This document shows, piece by piece, positions 11,353-23,016 of a stretch of DNA of 64,000 nt (the first letter of the stretch is position 1; every line of letters begins with the position of its first letter). Source of the DNA: Daphnia carinata (taxonomy: Eukaryota > Arthropoda > Branchiopoda > Diplostraca > Daphniidae); contig NC_081332.1 of NCBI RefSeq assembly GCF_022539665.2, forward strand, positions 1,261,773-1,325,772, read 5' to 3'. A program made the translations under genes and the position numbers. The notes under the pieces are model-generated. The model was not told the origin of the DNA. It made no database searches and saw only the letters and a list, made by a program, of their open reading frames with translations.

Positions 11353-14300
11353 TTATTTCAATCGTTGAGTCACGTTTGCCAATGCCACAGCAAAAGCCTG
11401 GACAGCTGAGAAAGGATACTGAAAATCTAACGTGTAGGCATTCCCATCGATTCTGCCAAACTGCATAACCTGTCAATCATACCAATTAGAACATCATCAA
11501 TGCACCTTCGTATAAAACCTTAGCTGATATTAAACTACCTGTTTTCCTTTGAATTCGATTTGGAAATTTTTTGCCGACTCTTGAGTCACCCTGCCGCCGA
11601 AATCCAGTTGATAAACTTGACTGTGTTCGTTCCACAGTGGAGCTTTATTATTTAATACAAACTCACATCTTCGTCTTGTCTGAGCTGGTGGCTCGCGTTC
11701 TTCACCATTACTTGCTGAATTCTTTTCAGCTATCCATGTCTGTCGTAGCTAAGAGATTTAATTACAATCTACGTCGATGGAAAAATAACTGAAGAACACC
11801 ATTACCTTATTAAGTAGCTGGGCCTTTTGGAAACTCTCTAGATCGTGGAAATTGTGGACTGTAGTCGCCTGAGCGTCGTCGATATCATCGTCTGAGCTGT
11901 CCATAGCCGTTGCAGTGGCAGCAGCAGGAGCAAAACGACTTTTTCCCAGCCGTCTGGCCAGCAACGGAGAATTGAGCAATTGCCTATTGTTCAGATATTA
12001 TTCAGTTATTGATTAAAGATTGAATCAAAAAGCATTTAAGGTGAATTTACCGTATAGGAGATTGGTGGCGGCGTTCATTTTTTACTGTAGCCGACGAATT
12101 ATTCCGGCGACGTCCTATGGCTGGACTAGAATTAGGTGTGTTGGGTTCAGATCGGCCAGCAGTCGATTTCCCTGCCGACGATGAGCATTTACGACCAAAC
12201 AATGGACTGAGTCGGGCCAAAGCGAAACGCTTTTCCTTATTAACTTTACTATGACCTTCGCCATCGGACACATGTTGGGCCTGCAAAACTTGGCTGCCAA
12301 CTCTCGAACGAAACGAGTTTGTGCTCGTTTTTTTGTCCGTCGTCGTTGCTTTTGTAACTAATGGTTGAGTAATTTGGACGGCCCAAGAGCTACGAATGTC
12401 CGGTAATCCCGAACAACGGCTCCGATTACTACCAACAACAGGACTAGAGTCCAGTGAGCGACTCTTTCTTCGTCTACTATAAGGCCAATTGCTATTGTTG
12501 CTGATTGCAGACGCTATTGCGAGATGCCCAACGCTCTGACTACGCCATCTAACGGCCGGTGTAGACAATATGATCCGCGAGTCAGAGTTCCACTCGATCC
12601 GTAACATTTCGTCGAGTGTCGTCTGAGGTTGATGTTGAACCGTCCGTCGATGATGAGTCGGTGAAGGTGGGGGTTCCATCCGGCTCATTCCGGCTTTCCG
12701 TCTCAATCGTAAATTAGGTGTCGTCAGTGGAACTATGGGCGGATGTTGACGGTTCGATGATTCTCTATTGCCTTTCGAATTATCTTCTTCGTCCGACGGG
12801 CAGATTGAAATGGGTGCCCCTTCTTCTTCTACTTCAGTTCCAGGTGAAGAATCACGTAAATCGACCACGCCCAGCGTCATTTGACGCGGTTGAAGGTGTA
12901 ACAATGACGTCTTGTACGTAATCTGACCAAGATGCGTCGGCAGAGATGGCGTTAATCCAGTGATTTTGAATCGAGTTCCCCAAATGTTTGAAGCCACTAC
13001 AGCCAGCGTTGAATTCTACAATTTAAAAATTGAAATAAACTTGACTTTCATTTTCAAAAATTTTTTTCAAGTTCAAACCTCTCCATTAGTTTTACAGTCG
13101 TTATTATCCCCAGGATTAGCATGTTGGTTGTTGAGTTTCCTCCCTCCAAATTTCCGCTGAAGTCTTGGGGTCGATACGCAACTATCGTCCGTTTCGGAAT
13201 CTGAATCAGCCGAGTGCTGTCCAGCAGCCGGACGATTTCGCCTGAATTTACGTCTAAGACCAGGACTAAGCAATTGCTGGAATTTGCTGGCCGATGTAGG
13301 TGGAGGAGCTAAAAGCAATTCGGAGCTCTTGTTCAACAAAGGCTGACTTTTACTCATATCGTTGCTGGAGAACTTTCGCGGATCGTAAATAACAAACTCT
13401 GGTCTTATTCTCGACGTTGGTTTACCCTAAAGATATCGAAAATAATCGTTTTTTAAAATGGCGACAGCAACGGTGACAATAAGTAAAGAGTGGAGGAGAG
13501 AAATGTAATTGAAAAGGAAACCTTGAGAAGAGGAATGAGTCCACCGAGGAATTCGAGATAGAGGGTGAAGCCAACACCTCCACCGCTGCTGGTTGGTGCA
13601 TCAGGATCGATCGGATCGATCAGTCCGTCCACTCCATGCCAGCCGGCAGAGTCTTCTTCATCGCGTCGTATCATAGTGCAGTAGAGCCGTGTATTACCCG
13701 GTGGCGGTTTGCAGACATAATCTCGAATTCGTCGCTCTTCCGGAACATGACACTTTGAAATAATTAAATAAATGCATTTAGTATTTTTTTCTTGTCATTT
13801 AAAAAATAAAATGATTTCCTACATGGACGGTGCTGGAAAAGAGGGAAACGATCAAGTTACGGATGAGCCTGGGTATTCGGTCAGTGAATATGGGGTCGTC
13901 AAGTTGGTCCGGTCCGGTTAAACATCGTCTGAGCTTGAGACGCGCTAAATGCTGCAAGGAGGCGATCCTTCGAGGTGAAACCCATGCAACATGAACTGTG
14001 CATCCCGTTGCCACAAACAGACGTCGATCGTTATGTCCCCACGTAAAACTTGTAATTGGAGCCTTTGTTACATTACATGAACAAAACAAAGAAAAGCTTA
14101 TTTAAAGACAACAGCCAACGTCTCGTTTTCTTAGTGATTAAGAACGACGAGATCAGTTTCAAAATAGCTCAAAACTTTTTGTTTTCTGCGTTGGAAAGTT
14201 TGCACCGTGTTTGCCAGATGAAACGGATCAATATAGCGCACTATGGTTTTTTTTTGTTGTGGTAACCGGAAACGGGAAGGATGCGGGAAAAAAAGTGACG

Positions 14301-16890
14301 AATATGCGAACCTGGGTGTAGGGCACGGCGATGCGGAATCGCAAAACGCCACGGCTGTTGTAAAACTGGAGGACGTTGGCGTAGTGATGAAGCCCAGCAG
14401 AGGAGCTCTGAACGTGATGGTGACCCCCGAGGCAGAGTAATTCACCATCATTATTCCATTCCATCATGGGAGATGACAGTGGTCCCTTGTTCCAGCAAGG
14501 AACGTTTCCACTACCTGAATATCCGTCGGCTTCGTCGTCATCATCCACCGCGGAACAAGGATGGATGTCGTCGAAACCTTTAATCAAACTCAACCGGCCC
14601 CCCACAGTCAGGACGGCCAAGACATGATGTTGATCCTCCACTAATCCCATGGAGAAAAATCCAATATTAAATAGGGGAAACTAAAAACGCGGTCATAAAT
14701 CTTACCACCATTGGGCATGGAAGAGAGTAAATGGCCATCTGCAGATGTTGTTTGACGTGGTGCGTTAGTTGAAAGCGTCGATGACGTCGGTTCTTCCATT
14801 TTAAATCGCGGACAGTTCCACGCCAGCTGACGAATGCCATTGGCAGGTGATGTGTGGTTAGTGCTACTACTCGATATCGAACCAGGCGATATGCTAGTCG
14901 GTTCCGACATTTGAATTTGCGCTACGACAGCGCCATTATGCACGTCCAACACGACGATTGATCCACTCGACGTTCCCAGATAAACCTGTTAAACGATTTC
15001 AAAATGAAATATTTTTTTCAAAAGATATTTTTGAAAAGGAGAACCTGTTGATCATCAGGGGTCCAAGTTCCGGTGGTAATGATGGACTCTTGGTTGAGTA
15101 CGGTCGACCAATAGCGCTGTCCAGCAACGGAGCCAACGAGAACGAATCCATCCTATGGGTACAGCAATGCATCAACATCCCAATGCTGTTCATTTAAGCA
15201 GTAATAGAGCAAGGACAAGTAAGAAACAGATACGCCCCATAAAAGAGCGGAATTGCACATATATAAAAAAAAAAAAAAAGATGTTAGGGAGAAAAAGTCT
15301 CCTCTCTGGGGGCTTTTGTTCGAGAAGGAGACCATGATCCAATTTGCGACGCTCTGTCCCTCTTATCGATCTCTCCCACCCTCATGTATCTAGGAGCTTT
15401 GACGTCATGATCAATACTTACGTAAAAAGCCTCTCTGTCAACCCATCACACCAAAAGTATCTCCTTTCCAACCAAAAAAAAAAAAATAGGGGGGAGGGCC
15501 TTGCGTCGAATGAAAAGCCACCATCATTGACTTTTATTTATCGACAATGAACTTTATTGCGTTTTCTTTTACCTGGTAAGCGATGACTGCCATACGACCG
15601 TCGTGCGACCATGAAAAGTGGGTTACCTGTAAAATGTACCAATTAAAAGTCAATCGATACAAAACGTAATGGAAAATTCGATTGTTTAATTTAAATGATT
15701 CGTTTACGGGAGTGTTGCGATCGTTGATGAGCTCGATGGACCAGCGGCCTTCGTAGCGGATCCAGACGAAGATGATGCCGGACACGTCGCACGTGGCCAA
15801 CTTTTGGTACGGCTCGTTCCACCTCACCAAACTTATCTACACAATTCGCCATCATAAAAAATTAATTAATGATCCGTTTCCGCAAAAACACGTAAAAATA
15901 TTGCGTAATGCTGTTTACCTGAGCTCGATGTCCGCGCAAGTTGTAATTGGTGCGTGGCGGTAACGGAAGGTGTGGCGGAGTCGGCGGCAGACTGCCGGAT
16001 ATTTCATTACCATCTCCCGTCGAATTGGAGACGTTGCGATGAGGTAGTGTGCTCGTAAACGTGACTCCAACAACGCTCCTGTTGTTACCAGCCGCTAACC
16101 AGCCCTCTTGATAGTAACTGGTTCGATTCAACTTCCATCCGTGTCCCTTTTTTGAATCAAATTGTCAACAAACAAGCGATCATCATCAAAGGCACCCAAG
16201 TACAATATCCCGCTTGATTGAGAAGTACAGCCCCCTTCTACATTCTTAAGGGAGTTCTCTTTAGTGCGGTCCCAATTCGCTCGAGCACACATTTTCAATC
16301 AACGTCTTAACGATGAAAAATCAATAAGACTATTTTTGTTTGTAAGGAAAATATAAAAATTAGTACAGCCATTAAGGTTGAAATGTTGTTTTCCCTTTTT
16401 TGATGATTAAGTCATTCGCTTCAGTAACAATAATCCTCCTCCCAACTCCCCACTGAATGTCCACCCCATCTTTCAATCGACCGTCCTCGTATAAAGCCAT
16501 TTATACTGAGCGTGTGCTGGCTGTACCGTCGTGCGCGGTCGTTGTATTGATCGGAACTTTGCCCTCCTCCCGAACGTAACCCATGGAAGACTACGTGGTG
16601 AAGAAGAACAGGGAAAACTTTTGAGGTTTTTTTCTTCTTCACTTCTACTTTGAGCAGTGAAACAAAAGCTAGCGTGAAAAAAAAAAGGAAACAAAGAGGG
16701 ACTTTACACTGTTGACCGCCACCTATTTTTACCCGGTTGTTTCGGCTCTCAAGTGGACTGAAAACTAATTAATTAGCCATGTGACACTTACCTCGGGCTG
16801 TTCATCGGGGACGCGTCCCATCCACGATAGGGAATTGATGACCGAGTCGCAACGCAGTTGGCTACTAGGCTCCTCAAAATGCAGATGCAT
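11353..16890 (-). CDS. TULP4: Tubby-like protein 4 (WD40 + tubby C-terminal domain)
   Basis: Fourteen exons were placed: 16792-16890, 15919-16131, 15708-15836, 15573-15626, 15045-15152, 14706-14985, 14312-14640, 13823-14062, 13522-13752, 13079-13426, 12051-13015, 11806-11983, 11539-11748, 11353-11469; they give 1166 codons plus stop. TULP4 (TUSP) has an N-terminal WD40 region, a SOCS box and a split tubby domain, and is thought to act as a substrate adaptor of a cullin-RING ligase. Seen here: SLSWMGRVP and [14 protein letters not shown] (WD40), [22 protein letters not shown], then [10 protein letters not shown] and [13 protein letters not shown] (first tubby half), a long Ser/Arg-rich linker, and [20 protein letters not shown] with [16 protein letters not shown] at the very C terminus. 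Human TULP4 is about 1540 aa; the linker is shorter here. ATG 16890 is chosen because its peptide aligns with the family start; the acceptor at 16132 lacks a good pyrimidine tract. 5' UTR exons probably lie near 17.0-17.2 kb. Confidence 0.9.
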
Positions 16891-17390
16891 CTTGCGATGC
16901 AAGGAATTTTTTTTGCTTCGGACGGGAACTTGTTCTTCAGACGCCAGGCAATTCAACAACTCGCACGGTGAACTTGATCAATAAAAAAAAATAAATAATA
17001 ATTACGGGAACGAGATAACAGGAAACATGTGTAGAGATAACACTAGATACTGATAGAGGATTTAGGACGAGAGTTGACGGGCGACGTACGTGTTGACCCG
17101 TCGGCAACTCTGCACAACTACCCGCCGACGCTGTAAACCTGTTCATTTCGGTGCCTTTCACGGTTGAAAAGATCCAGGGGGGTGGGGTGCACGGAAGGGA
17201 GGTGGGGAGCCTTCATCCTCTTAAGACGTCGCAAGCGTCGTCGCCGATTCTGCGCATCCAGCGCAAGGACGATAGAAAATTCCGTTGGTCTTTCAGCGAC
17301 ATCTATTATCAACTGAAGCAACTTCAATGCGTTCCGCAATAACATCAATCGTTCATAAATCGTAATTTGTATTCTAATTAAAATAATTCT

Positions 17391-18428
17391 CTAAAATGCT
17401 TCGTGGAAAGCGCTGAGTATAGGTAATCGGTAAAAAGGATGACAATGCACTTCAAAATCAGCGACATCCACTTCCGTATAGGCCTGCCCATCTGTTAATA
17501 TGCACCCGAAACTGTTAATAAACGCAGAAGTTGAACAAGTAAACAATGACGACCAACCTTCAAATTCCAAGATGACTTTTTCTGGCAGGATTTCATTAGG
17601 TTGATAATTCAGTTGAATGCGAATAATGAAGCTTTTGCTGTTCTCGTCCGATACTCTCACTCGCACCAATACGTTTAACGTATCCTTTGAAAATGTGATG
17701 GTCCGATCAACGCTATCTCCGAATTCAGCCTATAAGTAATAAATCGTCAGGTAAGCAAAAGCCTCTCTTACATTTTTTAGAAACAATACTGCAAACCTCG
17801 AGCTCCTTGATCTGTTGTTGCCGATTAACGAAACTATCTACCAAGATGGATATATCCCAGACCAGGCGATCAAGAGGTTTGGTTTCATCCATATCTGACA
17901 TATGGATGGATTCTGGCAAAAAACATTCGTCTACTTCGTAACCTTAAAATGTCCATTGCAAACGAATGTAAAGTCAATATTAATATTTAAACCCATGTTT
18001 AAAAATTAAATATACCTTTCTGGGTGAATTTCACAGTCATTGCGTATGTCTGGTAGTTTGTGGATTTATACATTGAGTGGAAATGGAACGTACACGCTTT
18101 GTCGCTGCATTTATTCACCGAGATCCCTACGGTAGTGAATAGCATTGAAATCAGATCCTTTTTGTCGTCGGATTAAAAGAAAAAAAAAAAAGATTCTAAG
18201 AGCCAAACCGGAGAATTTTGTCGCCTCGTGAATCCATTTCCAGTTTGCAACTTGACGGTCTTCCATGATGCGTGTCTGTTTCATCAACGCTTCCTTTTCC
18301 AGTTCCAACTCAACCAGCTGCCCACGTAACTTCGTCACTTCTGATTGAAGCTGTTCCAGCTCAGTACCTTGTGCGGCTTCGTCTTCTTCGCCCCCTGACG
18401 AACGTTCTTCTTCCTCTCCAGCTTCCAT
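17391..18428 (-). CDS. Acidic coiled-coil protein, possibly RWD-type kinetochore component
   Basis: Five exons (18209-18428, 18016-18126, 17797-17942, 17558-17729, 17391-17491) join in phase to 249 codons plus stop. Residues 1-25 are very acidic (GEEEERSSGGEEDEAAQ). A heptad coiled coil of about 40 residues follows (LEQLQSEVTKLRGQLVELEL). The rest alternates strands and helices (CTFHFHSMY, LDRLVWDISILVDSF, ILPEKVILEFEG) and ends in EVHCHPFYRLPILSAFHEAF. A short coiled coil plus an alpha/beta domain of this size resembles RWD-containing inner-kinetochore proteins such as CENP-O or CENP-P, but no motif proves it. The gene is divergent from hexokinase, with about 310 bp between the start codons. 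Another kind of coiled-coil protein is possible. Confidence 0.6.
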
Positions 18429-18738
18429 ATTATTGTTGTACTGGCTCACGTTCCGCAACCACTAAATCACAATCTGAAAAAAAAAAAGAGAAATCGATTG
18501 ATTATATTAAATCGATCTAGTCGAGACGGGTTTGCTACTGCGGGAGGGGGGAAAAGCACAGCACAAACGGGACAGGCAGATCAGTCGTGACCCGTCAAGG
18601 CCACAATAGACACACACGTGTGGTAGGAATATCGTTCATATTTACCGTCTGCGCAATTCACTGGGTGTTTGTTTTCCCTTATCCTCGTGCCCGGTTTGAT
18701 TTTTCGTTTGCTGCGAAAACAATACAATTGCAACCGAA

Positions 18739-20942
18739 ATGAATACACCTGCGTTACACCTTGCGGATCCAAAGAAACTTCAACAGGTATTTCCTTTACT
18801 GCAGACCTACAAGATAAGACTTCAAGTCAATTATTTCCTGTTAAGTTATTTTTTCAATTAAAATGCAAATTTTTTTCATTTTCCGGACGAATGAGCTTAA
18901 GTTGTGTTCCCTACAGTTATCAGAAGGGAACTCGGGAGGGCAGGCGACGATAAACATTAAGGATGATTGATTGACAACCTGATAACTAAATGAAAGATTT
19001 TTTCTTTACTTGCTTCAACAGGTTCTTGAATTGTTACAAGGCCTTGTCCTAACAGCAGAGACACAGAAGAAGATTAGGGATGTTTTCGAGTCTGAGATGG
19101 AACTAGGGTTGGCCAAAAACCCTCCTGTGCCCTCTTCCTTGCAGATGGAAAACACTTTCTTGCCTGAACTCTGTGATGGCTCGGGTTTGACACTTCACTA
19201 ATTTATTCTTAAATAAATCAGCAAACAGGATGTTTTCCCTGATTTCAGAGGAGGGAGATTATTTGTCTCTAGATCTCGGAGGGACAAACTTCCGGGTTAT
19301 TTGGCTAAGCATCAAGTCTGGTGCTGTGATTAGTGAAGAAGTTCAATACTACCAGGTGCCAGAGGATGTGCGTCTGGGGCCCGGGGTCAAGTTGTTTGAT
19401 TTTCTTGCCGAATGCATCCACAATTTTATGGATGACAGGCAGCTGAAGGGACAGAACCTGCCGTTGGGCTTCACATTCTCCTTCCCCATGACCCAACGTG
19501 GACTGGATGTTGGCATCCTAGTCTCTTGGACCAAATCTTTCAACTGCTCTGGTGTCGTCGGCGAAGATGCCGTCAAAATGCTCAACGACGCTATTCACCG
19601 ACGTAAAGACACTGACGTGGACGTTATCGCCGTTTTGAACGATACAACAGGTAAAATTTTGCTTACGATCAGAACAGGATATTCTATAACGCTTCCCAAA
19701 ACTGGGTTTCACTAAATAATCTCAGATAAGTATTGAATTTACCTCGTGATTAACTTTCTGCCTTGACGAGTTTTCCCAATCTGAATAGCAACGTCACAAT
19801 TCTCCAGAGGAAAACTTTTAGGCGCGTTTTTCACGAACCACAGTTGCCAAATCGCACCTATTCGCCAAATGAATTTTACATTATAAATATTTTTTTCTTA
19901 ACATTTTTTATCTTTGTAAAATAAAAGGAACTCTGGTGCAAGGAGCTTTCGTAGACAGAAAATGCGCCATCGGGTTGATTCTCGGCACGGGAAGCAACGC
20001 TTGTTACATCGAACGAGCTGATCGCATCGAAAAGTGGGAAGGGAAAGATAAGGACGTCGAAGAGGTTCTTATCCTTTTCCAAATGCCTTTTAAAGGGAAG
20101 CCCTAATGTTCTTCATTTCGCTAACAGGTCGTTATAGATGTCGAATGGGGTGCTTTCGGCGACAATGGTGTGCTCGACTTTATCAAAACAGAATACGACA
20201 AAGAAGTCGATCGAAATTCTCTGCTTGTTGGATCTTTCACGTAAAGCTCTTGATACTCTTTTTTTTGGAGGATTGTTTAACTCTAAATTTACCTCAGGTT
20301 TGAAAAGCATTTTGGAGGGAAATACCTCGGCGAAATTGTGCGTTGCATTCTAGTTCGTCTGACAAAAGAAGGACTCCTCTTTCAAGGCAATGCATCCCAA
20401 CACCTCCTACGACACGGCGCCTTCACGACTCGCTACGTTTCGATGATAGAAGAGTTTGTTTTACCTACTATTTGAAATTATTACAGTTGTTAATAACAAA
20501 TTTATCTTAGGGACAACGTGAACGGTGTCGATACCAACACTACCACTGCATTGAAAGAGCTCGAGCTAAGCTTTAATCAGGAGGACATAGACATCGTAAA
20601 ATACATCTGTTGGCTCGTATCAGACAGGGCAGCCATCCTCGTTTCCATCTGTAAATAGATTTTAAATTATGAAGTGTCTGAAAATGAAAGAACTTTTCAT
20701 TACAAAAAGGTACGGCATCACTTTTGGAGCGGATGAATCGACCGGAAACGACAGTAGCGATTGATGGATCTCTCTTCAAGCACCATCCTCGTCTTAAATC
20801 ATTCATGGAGAAATACATTGCCGCCATGGCACCAGCAAACAAGTTCAAACTAATGCTTGCCGAGGATGGAAGTGGAAAAGGTGCTGGGCTTATAGCAGCT
20901 ATTGCCAGCAGGTTGAAGAAATTACAAGCCAAGGCCAACTAA
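18739..20942 (+). CDS. HK: Hexokinase, single-domain (463 aa)
   Basis: Eight exons (18739-18786, 19022-19184, 19249-19650, 19928-20064, 20128-20240, 20298-20453, 20511-20650, 20710-20942) join exactly in frame. The enzyme phosphorylates glucose with ATP, the first step of glycolysis, in the cytosol or on mitochondria. Visible signatures: [10 protein letters not shown] (phosphate 1), [16 protein letters not shown] (sugar-binding loop), VLNDTTGTL with the catalytic Asp, [24 protein letters not shown] and the adenosine motif [10 protein letters not shown]. The size equals the usual arthropod 50-kDa form. Small departures from consensus are a Met in place of the Cys after SFP, and WTKSF for WTKGF; the catalytic residues are kept, so it should be active. 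ATG 18739 is supported by the peptide DPKKLQQ running straight into exon 2. Confidence 0.93.
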
Positions 20943-21126
20943 GAAAAAGAATTAATCAGTTGGCTATTACATTCCAAACACAGAATTATTTGTTTGTCTT
21001 GTGAAACAAAAACATAAAAACGATCATGAAAATTATAAACCGTCTAGTTTTCTCTCCAGTGTACTTCCAATTCCATCGATACAAGCTATTCACACTATTA
21101 GGGTTTCTCTTTCCACTCCCGACATT

Positions 21127-21737
21127 TTATTCGCAAGCCTTAACCAAGGCTTCGGATACTTCGATGCTGATTTCAGCTTCAGCTTTTGCCACATCAGAAG
21201 ATGCTGAAGCCAACTGGCTTTGGGATTGAGCTAAAAGCTCCCTGGCTGCGCTGATGTCGAGGTCGCCGACTGGCACGGCTTCTTCCGCCAGCAGTTGCAC
21301 TACACAATTTATGTGTTCATCACTGGGAATTCATAATTTTTTAACTGGTTTTACCTGTGGAATCTTCGTTGATGGTGACGGTACCACTGGAAACAAAGAA
21401 TTTCTTGGCAGCACCATCATTTTCGTAGACGGTGACTACACCAGGCTTCAGAACAGCCAAGGTGGGTACGTGGGCGGGCAGAATACCAAAACTTCCACTG
21501 AAGGATGGCACATCTACTTGTTTGACAGAGGCATTGTTATACAGAACCTGAATATACAATTTTTAACCATTAATATAAAAATATTTCTTGGCAGCTTTAT
21601 TCTATTAGGCTGAATGATACCTGGGAAGGTGCTGCGAATGTAAGGGACATTGAAGGTGCATCAGCATATCCGCGAACCTGGCAGGCCTGAGCAAACCGGT
21701 TGGAGAAAAGTCGTACTGCTGAGCGAGTCAATGCCAT
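21127..21737 (-). CDS. ATP5F1D: ATP synthase F1 subunit delta, mitochondrial
   Basis: Three exons (21621-21737, 21355-21547, 21127-21299) give 160 codons plus stop, the normal size of the metazoan delta subunit (bacterial epsilon homologue). The subunit sits in the central stalk of F1 and couples c-ring rotation to gamma. The N terminus (MALTRSAVRLFSNRFAQA) is a basic amphipathic mitochondrial targeting peptide. The beta-sandwich domain is seen in SFSGSFGILPAHVPTLAVLK and KKFFVSSGTVTINED, then a helical hairpin rich in Ala (LLAEEAVP, ARELLAQSQSQLASA, EISIEVSEALVK). It is convergent with hexokinase, with 184 bp between stop codons. Confidence 0.93.
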
Positions 21738-22432
21738 TCTGTCAAATGTGATCTATAAATATTCACACAGATTATTAAATAGTAATAGCAGTAAATGTTT
21801 TTCCCGAGCAGCCAAGATAGGTCGGTTACGGTGGAGCGGGAAATGAATATATTATAACACGTACAGGGGTGGAAAATGTTTGTCAAAAGCTAAAGGGCAA
21901 TATCGTTCAAAGCTTTTCGTATTAAAAGGGTAAATTTTTATAATTGAAATGCATTAAAATTGTCTGATAAAAGCAAATTTTTGTTACCGTGCAGCCGGAA
22001 ACGTGAACTAACACCAGATGGCAGGACGACGAAGAAAGCGATGGGCAATTTTACTCGATCCCTAAACACCAACCATTCCATTCCCTGAAGTAAGAACTTT
22101 CCTTAATCTAAATGAATTTGATTGACATTCATATTTGATTTTTCAAGTCTAAAATTCAAATTCTAAAATTACGTTAGAGATTTACTTGAAAACATTAGCT
22201 AAAAAAAATAAAGCAAAGGCCGCCACGAATGAGTTCAACTGCAGTTATAATTGCTACCACCATGGCGCTTGCGACATCGCTCATTTGCACGAGTTAGCGA
22301 AAACCCTTGAACATATTGTGCTCTTATTTAACAAAATTAATAGAGCATTTTTTAGTTAGAAATGAAAAATACGTGTAACTTTTCTTATTGTGAACTTGGT
22401 TTTTTCATAAATGATCAAAATCCATGTAATTG

Positions 22433-22771
22433 TCAATAAGTGACATTCCCCTGGTTTGGTGGTAACCTTAGATTGAGCTTGCGAATCCACTTGATGGACG
22501 TGTTATCAAAGTGAGCTGCATAACACAAAAACAAGACGTTAACGGTGTTGAGCAAAGGCGTTTCGTTTATTAAATGGAAATGCAGTGAGTTCCAGTGAAC
22601 ACAAAGCAGTTGCAATTCCAATCTTCTCAATAAGTTAAAACTTGTCATTATACTGATCAGTATGCTGGAAATTATATTCAAATTTCGTACCTTTGGATAA
22701 ACAGCTTTCAGATACGAAGTTAGCTTACGACAAACAAGAACGCCCTCAGGAATTGATTTGTTATTGATCAC
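22433..22771 (-). CDS. Possible terminal exon(s) of an unidentified gene
   Basis: On the minus strand an acceptor (TGCATCAG) is followed by an open segment encoding VINNKSIPEGVLVCRK and LTSYLKAVYPK and then a good donor (GTACGAAAT near 22690). A second segment begins after a pyrimidine-rich acceptor near 22520 and reads to TGA at 22433-22435 (IKWIRKLNLRLPPNQ). The phases of the two pieces do not agree in the most natural joining, and no start codon was found. I do not recognise the family; it may be a decayed gene. Confidence 0.25.
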   Translation of the reverse strand: MINNKSIPEGVLVCRKLTSYLKAVYPKVRNLNIISSILISIMTSFNLLRRLELQLLCVHWNSLHFHLINETPLLNTVNVLFLCYAAHFDNTSIKWIRKLNLRLPPNQGNVTY

Positions 22772-23016
22772 CTGATGCACTTTTTATCGAAAATAAAATT
22801 TACATATTCTTCGCTTCACAAATTGTATTGCCTCATAAATAATCATATATTTTCAGTTCTCTTTCAGTTGATCCATTATTTAGTTACGAAACAATCAAGG
22901 TTATATGAAATTTAGTTCATAAACAAAAAATCCTCCAAAATCCACGACTCTGATGTAAAACAAGTTCTCGTATAAAATAAATCTTGACATTTCCAACACA
23001 TTAGAATAACATTTTT

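Noticed and set aside
17118-17348. Arg-rich minus-strand frame between TULP4 and the coiled-coil gene
   Set aside because: No family match; its position fits TULP4 5' UTR or promoter sequence.
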